Positions 63,439 through 64,000 of a stretch of 64,000 bases of DNA are shown in pieces. The notes beneath the pieces are model-generated. The model did not search any database, had not been told where the DNA came from, and saw only the letters and a program-made list of their open reading frames with translations. How positions within the stretch are numbered: position 1 is the stretch's first letter; every line of letters starts with the position of its first letter. Source of the DNA: JAKJGA01 sp029554345 (lineage in GTDB: Bacteria > Spirochaetota > UBA4802 > JAFGJZ01); NCBI GenBank assembly GCA_035395685.1, contig DAOPBR010000008.1, positions 1-64,000 of the forward strand, given 5' to 3'. Made by a program: the position numbers and the translations under genes.

Positions 63439-64000
63439 TTATTTAAAAAGTTTCATACCCGAAAAACCGAGAAATGAAAGAGCCATAAGACCAGCGCAGA
63501 TAAATGTAATGGGCAGACCCTTCAGATTTTCAGGAATGTCGGCAAGTTCGAGCCGTTCGCGTATTCCTGCCATCAGATAAAGAGCCAGGGTAAAACCTAC
63601 TCCTGCACCGAAGCCCTGAACAACCGACTTTAAGAGACCAAGATTCGATCCGACAAAGCCGGAATCGATATTGAGTACAGCGACACCGAGCACGGCGCAA
63701 TTTGTTGTAATTAGAGGCAGAAATATTCCAAGCGCTTGATAAAGAGACGGCGCCGTCTTGTTAAGAATCATTTCAACAAGCTGAACGAGGGATGCGATTA
63801 TAAGAATAAAAGCAAGAGTTCTTAGATATGTAAGATCAAAAGGAATCAATAGGTACTGATAAACGACATGTGTGAAAAATGAAGCTATTGTCATTACAAA
63901 GATTACCGAAAGCCCCATTCCCAGAGCAGTTTCGGTTTTCTTAGATACTCCGAGAAAAGGACAAAGTCCGAGAATCTGAGACAACACATAGTTGTTTACC
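63439..64000 (-). CDS. rnfA: Electron transport complex subunit RnfA (5' end beyond window)
   Basis: The frame is open to the right edge (VNNYVLSQILGLCPFLGVSKK), so about the first 10-15 residues are missing. It has the RnfA/RsxA pattern with NCAVLGVAVLN and several membrane helices (LRTLAFILIIASLVQLVEM). Rnf couples ferredoxin-NAD oxidation to ion pumping in anaerobes. The other subunits are expected upstream, outside the window. Confidence 0.95.
   Translation of the reverse strand, partial: VNNYVLSQILGLCPFLGVSKKTETALGMGLSVIFVMTIASFFTHVVYQYLLIPFDLTYLRTLAFILIIASLVQLVEMILNKTAPSLYQALGIFLPLITTNCAVLGVAVLNIDSGFVGSNLGLLKSVVQGFGAGVGFTLALYLMAGIRERLELADIPENLKGLPITFICAGLMALSFLGFSGMKLFK

Noticed and set aside
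1..64000. CRISPR array, prophage or insertion sequence
   Set aside because: I saw no regularly spaced repeats, phage structural genes, transposase or integrase; the only mobile-type signals are palindromes and the 35-bp repeat.

Overview
The window is a dense, moderately AT-rich (by eye) bacterial chromosome segment with good Shine-Dalgarno sites (AGGAGG/GGAGG type), many lipoproteins and exported proteins, an Rnf electron-transport subunit, ThyX instead of ThyA, and c-di-GMP and cyclic-nucleotide signalling proteins. This fits an anaerobic, fermentative, diderm polysaccharide degrader. The lineage cannot be fixed from sequence reading alone. A metallo-beta-lactamase/cNMP-binding fusion and a small Bdr-like coiled-coil membrane protein are features I associate with spirochaetes, but this is only a hint. 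I see no phage, no transposase and no CRISPR array.

Layout. 1-3.5 kb: two tandem paralogous lipoproteins (one cut by the left edge) and a small coiled-coil membrane protein. 3.5-7.5 kb: an accessory island with an AbiE-like HTH/nucleotidyltransferase pair, an RtcB RNA ligase, a HepT-MntA toxin-antitoxin pair bracketed by a 35-bp direct repeat, and a run of perfect inverted repeats. 7.5-10.8 kb: core translation operon, tRNA-Val, thrS, infC, rpmI, rplT (minus strand). 10.8-14.6 kb: methyltransferase, WecG/TagA glycosyltransferase, DUF493 protein, BaiN-type flavoprotein, lytic transglycosylase. 14.6-18.7 kb: soluble MCP-like coiled-coil protein, CheY-like regulator, EAL protein with degenerate GGDEF. 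18.9-21.4 kb: three unrecognised membrane or exported proteins.

21.6-28.2 kb: a beta-glucan/hemicellulose operon (exported GH12, cytoplasmic GH51 and GH1, lipoprotein GH3) divergent from an ArsR-type regulator with a large C-terminal domain. It is followed by a 28-bp perfect palindrome joined to a start-less gene remnant. 28.5-34.7 kb: exported proteins (one a B1/B2-like metallo-beta-lactamase fold protein) and a partner-switching operon: unknown protein, STAS antagonist, RsbW-type kinase, and RsbU/SpoIIE phosphatase. The phosphatase reading frame breaks at an A8 run just before its last metal-binding motif. 34.9-41 kb: WD40 protein, transglutaminase-like protein, a secreted ricin-lectin/papain protease, outer-membrane-like protein.

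41-53 kb: DUF2809 protein, PolB-like exonuclease, rpmB, Yip1-like protein, SppA, XRE-cupin regulator, glgX followed by a chloramphenicol-acetyltransferase-family gene, a 1056-residue TPR protein, an exported twin-CBM48 protein and a cytoplasmic GH13 amylase (glycogen/starch metabolism). 53-64 kb: ATP-grasp/SDR pair, MBL-cNMP-cNMP protein, RRM protein, RNase Z-like hydrolase, dGTPase, REC-REC-GGDEF cyclase, MntR/DtxR regulator, ThyX, and RnfA cut by the right edge.

The most unusual signals are the phosphatase frame break, the repeat-flanked HepT-MntA locus with a micro-ORF coupled to mntA, the internally deleted AbiEii-like protein, apparent non-canonical start codons for infC (AUC) and a lipoprotein (AUA), a tRNA-Val with C33, and the inverted-repeat array at 7.2-7.45 kb.
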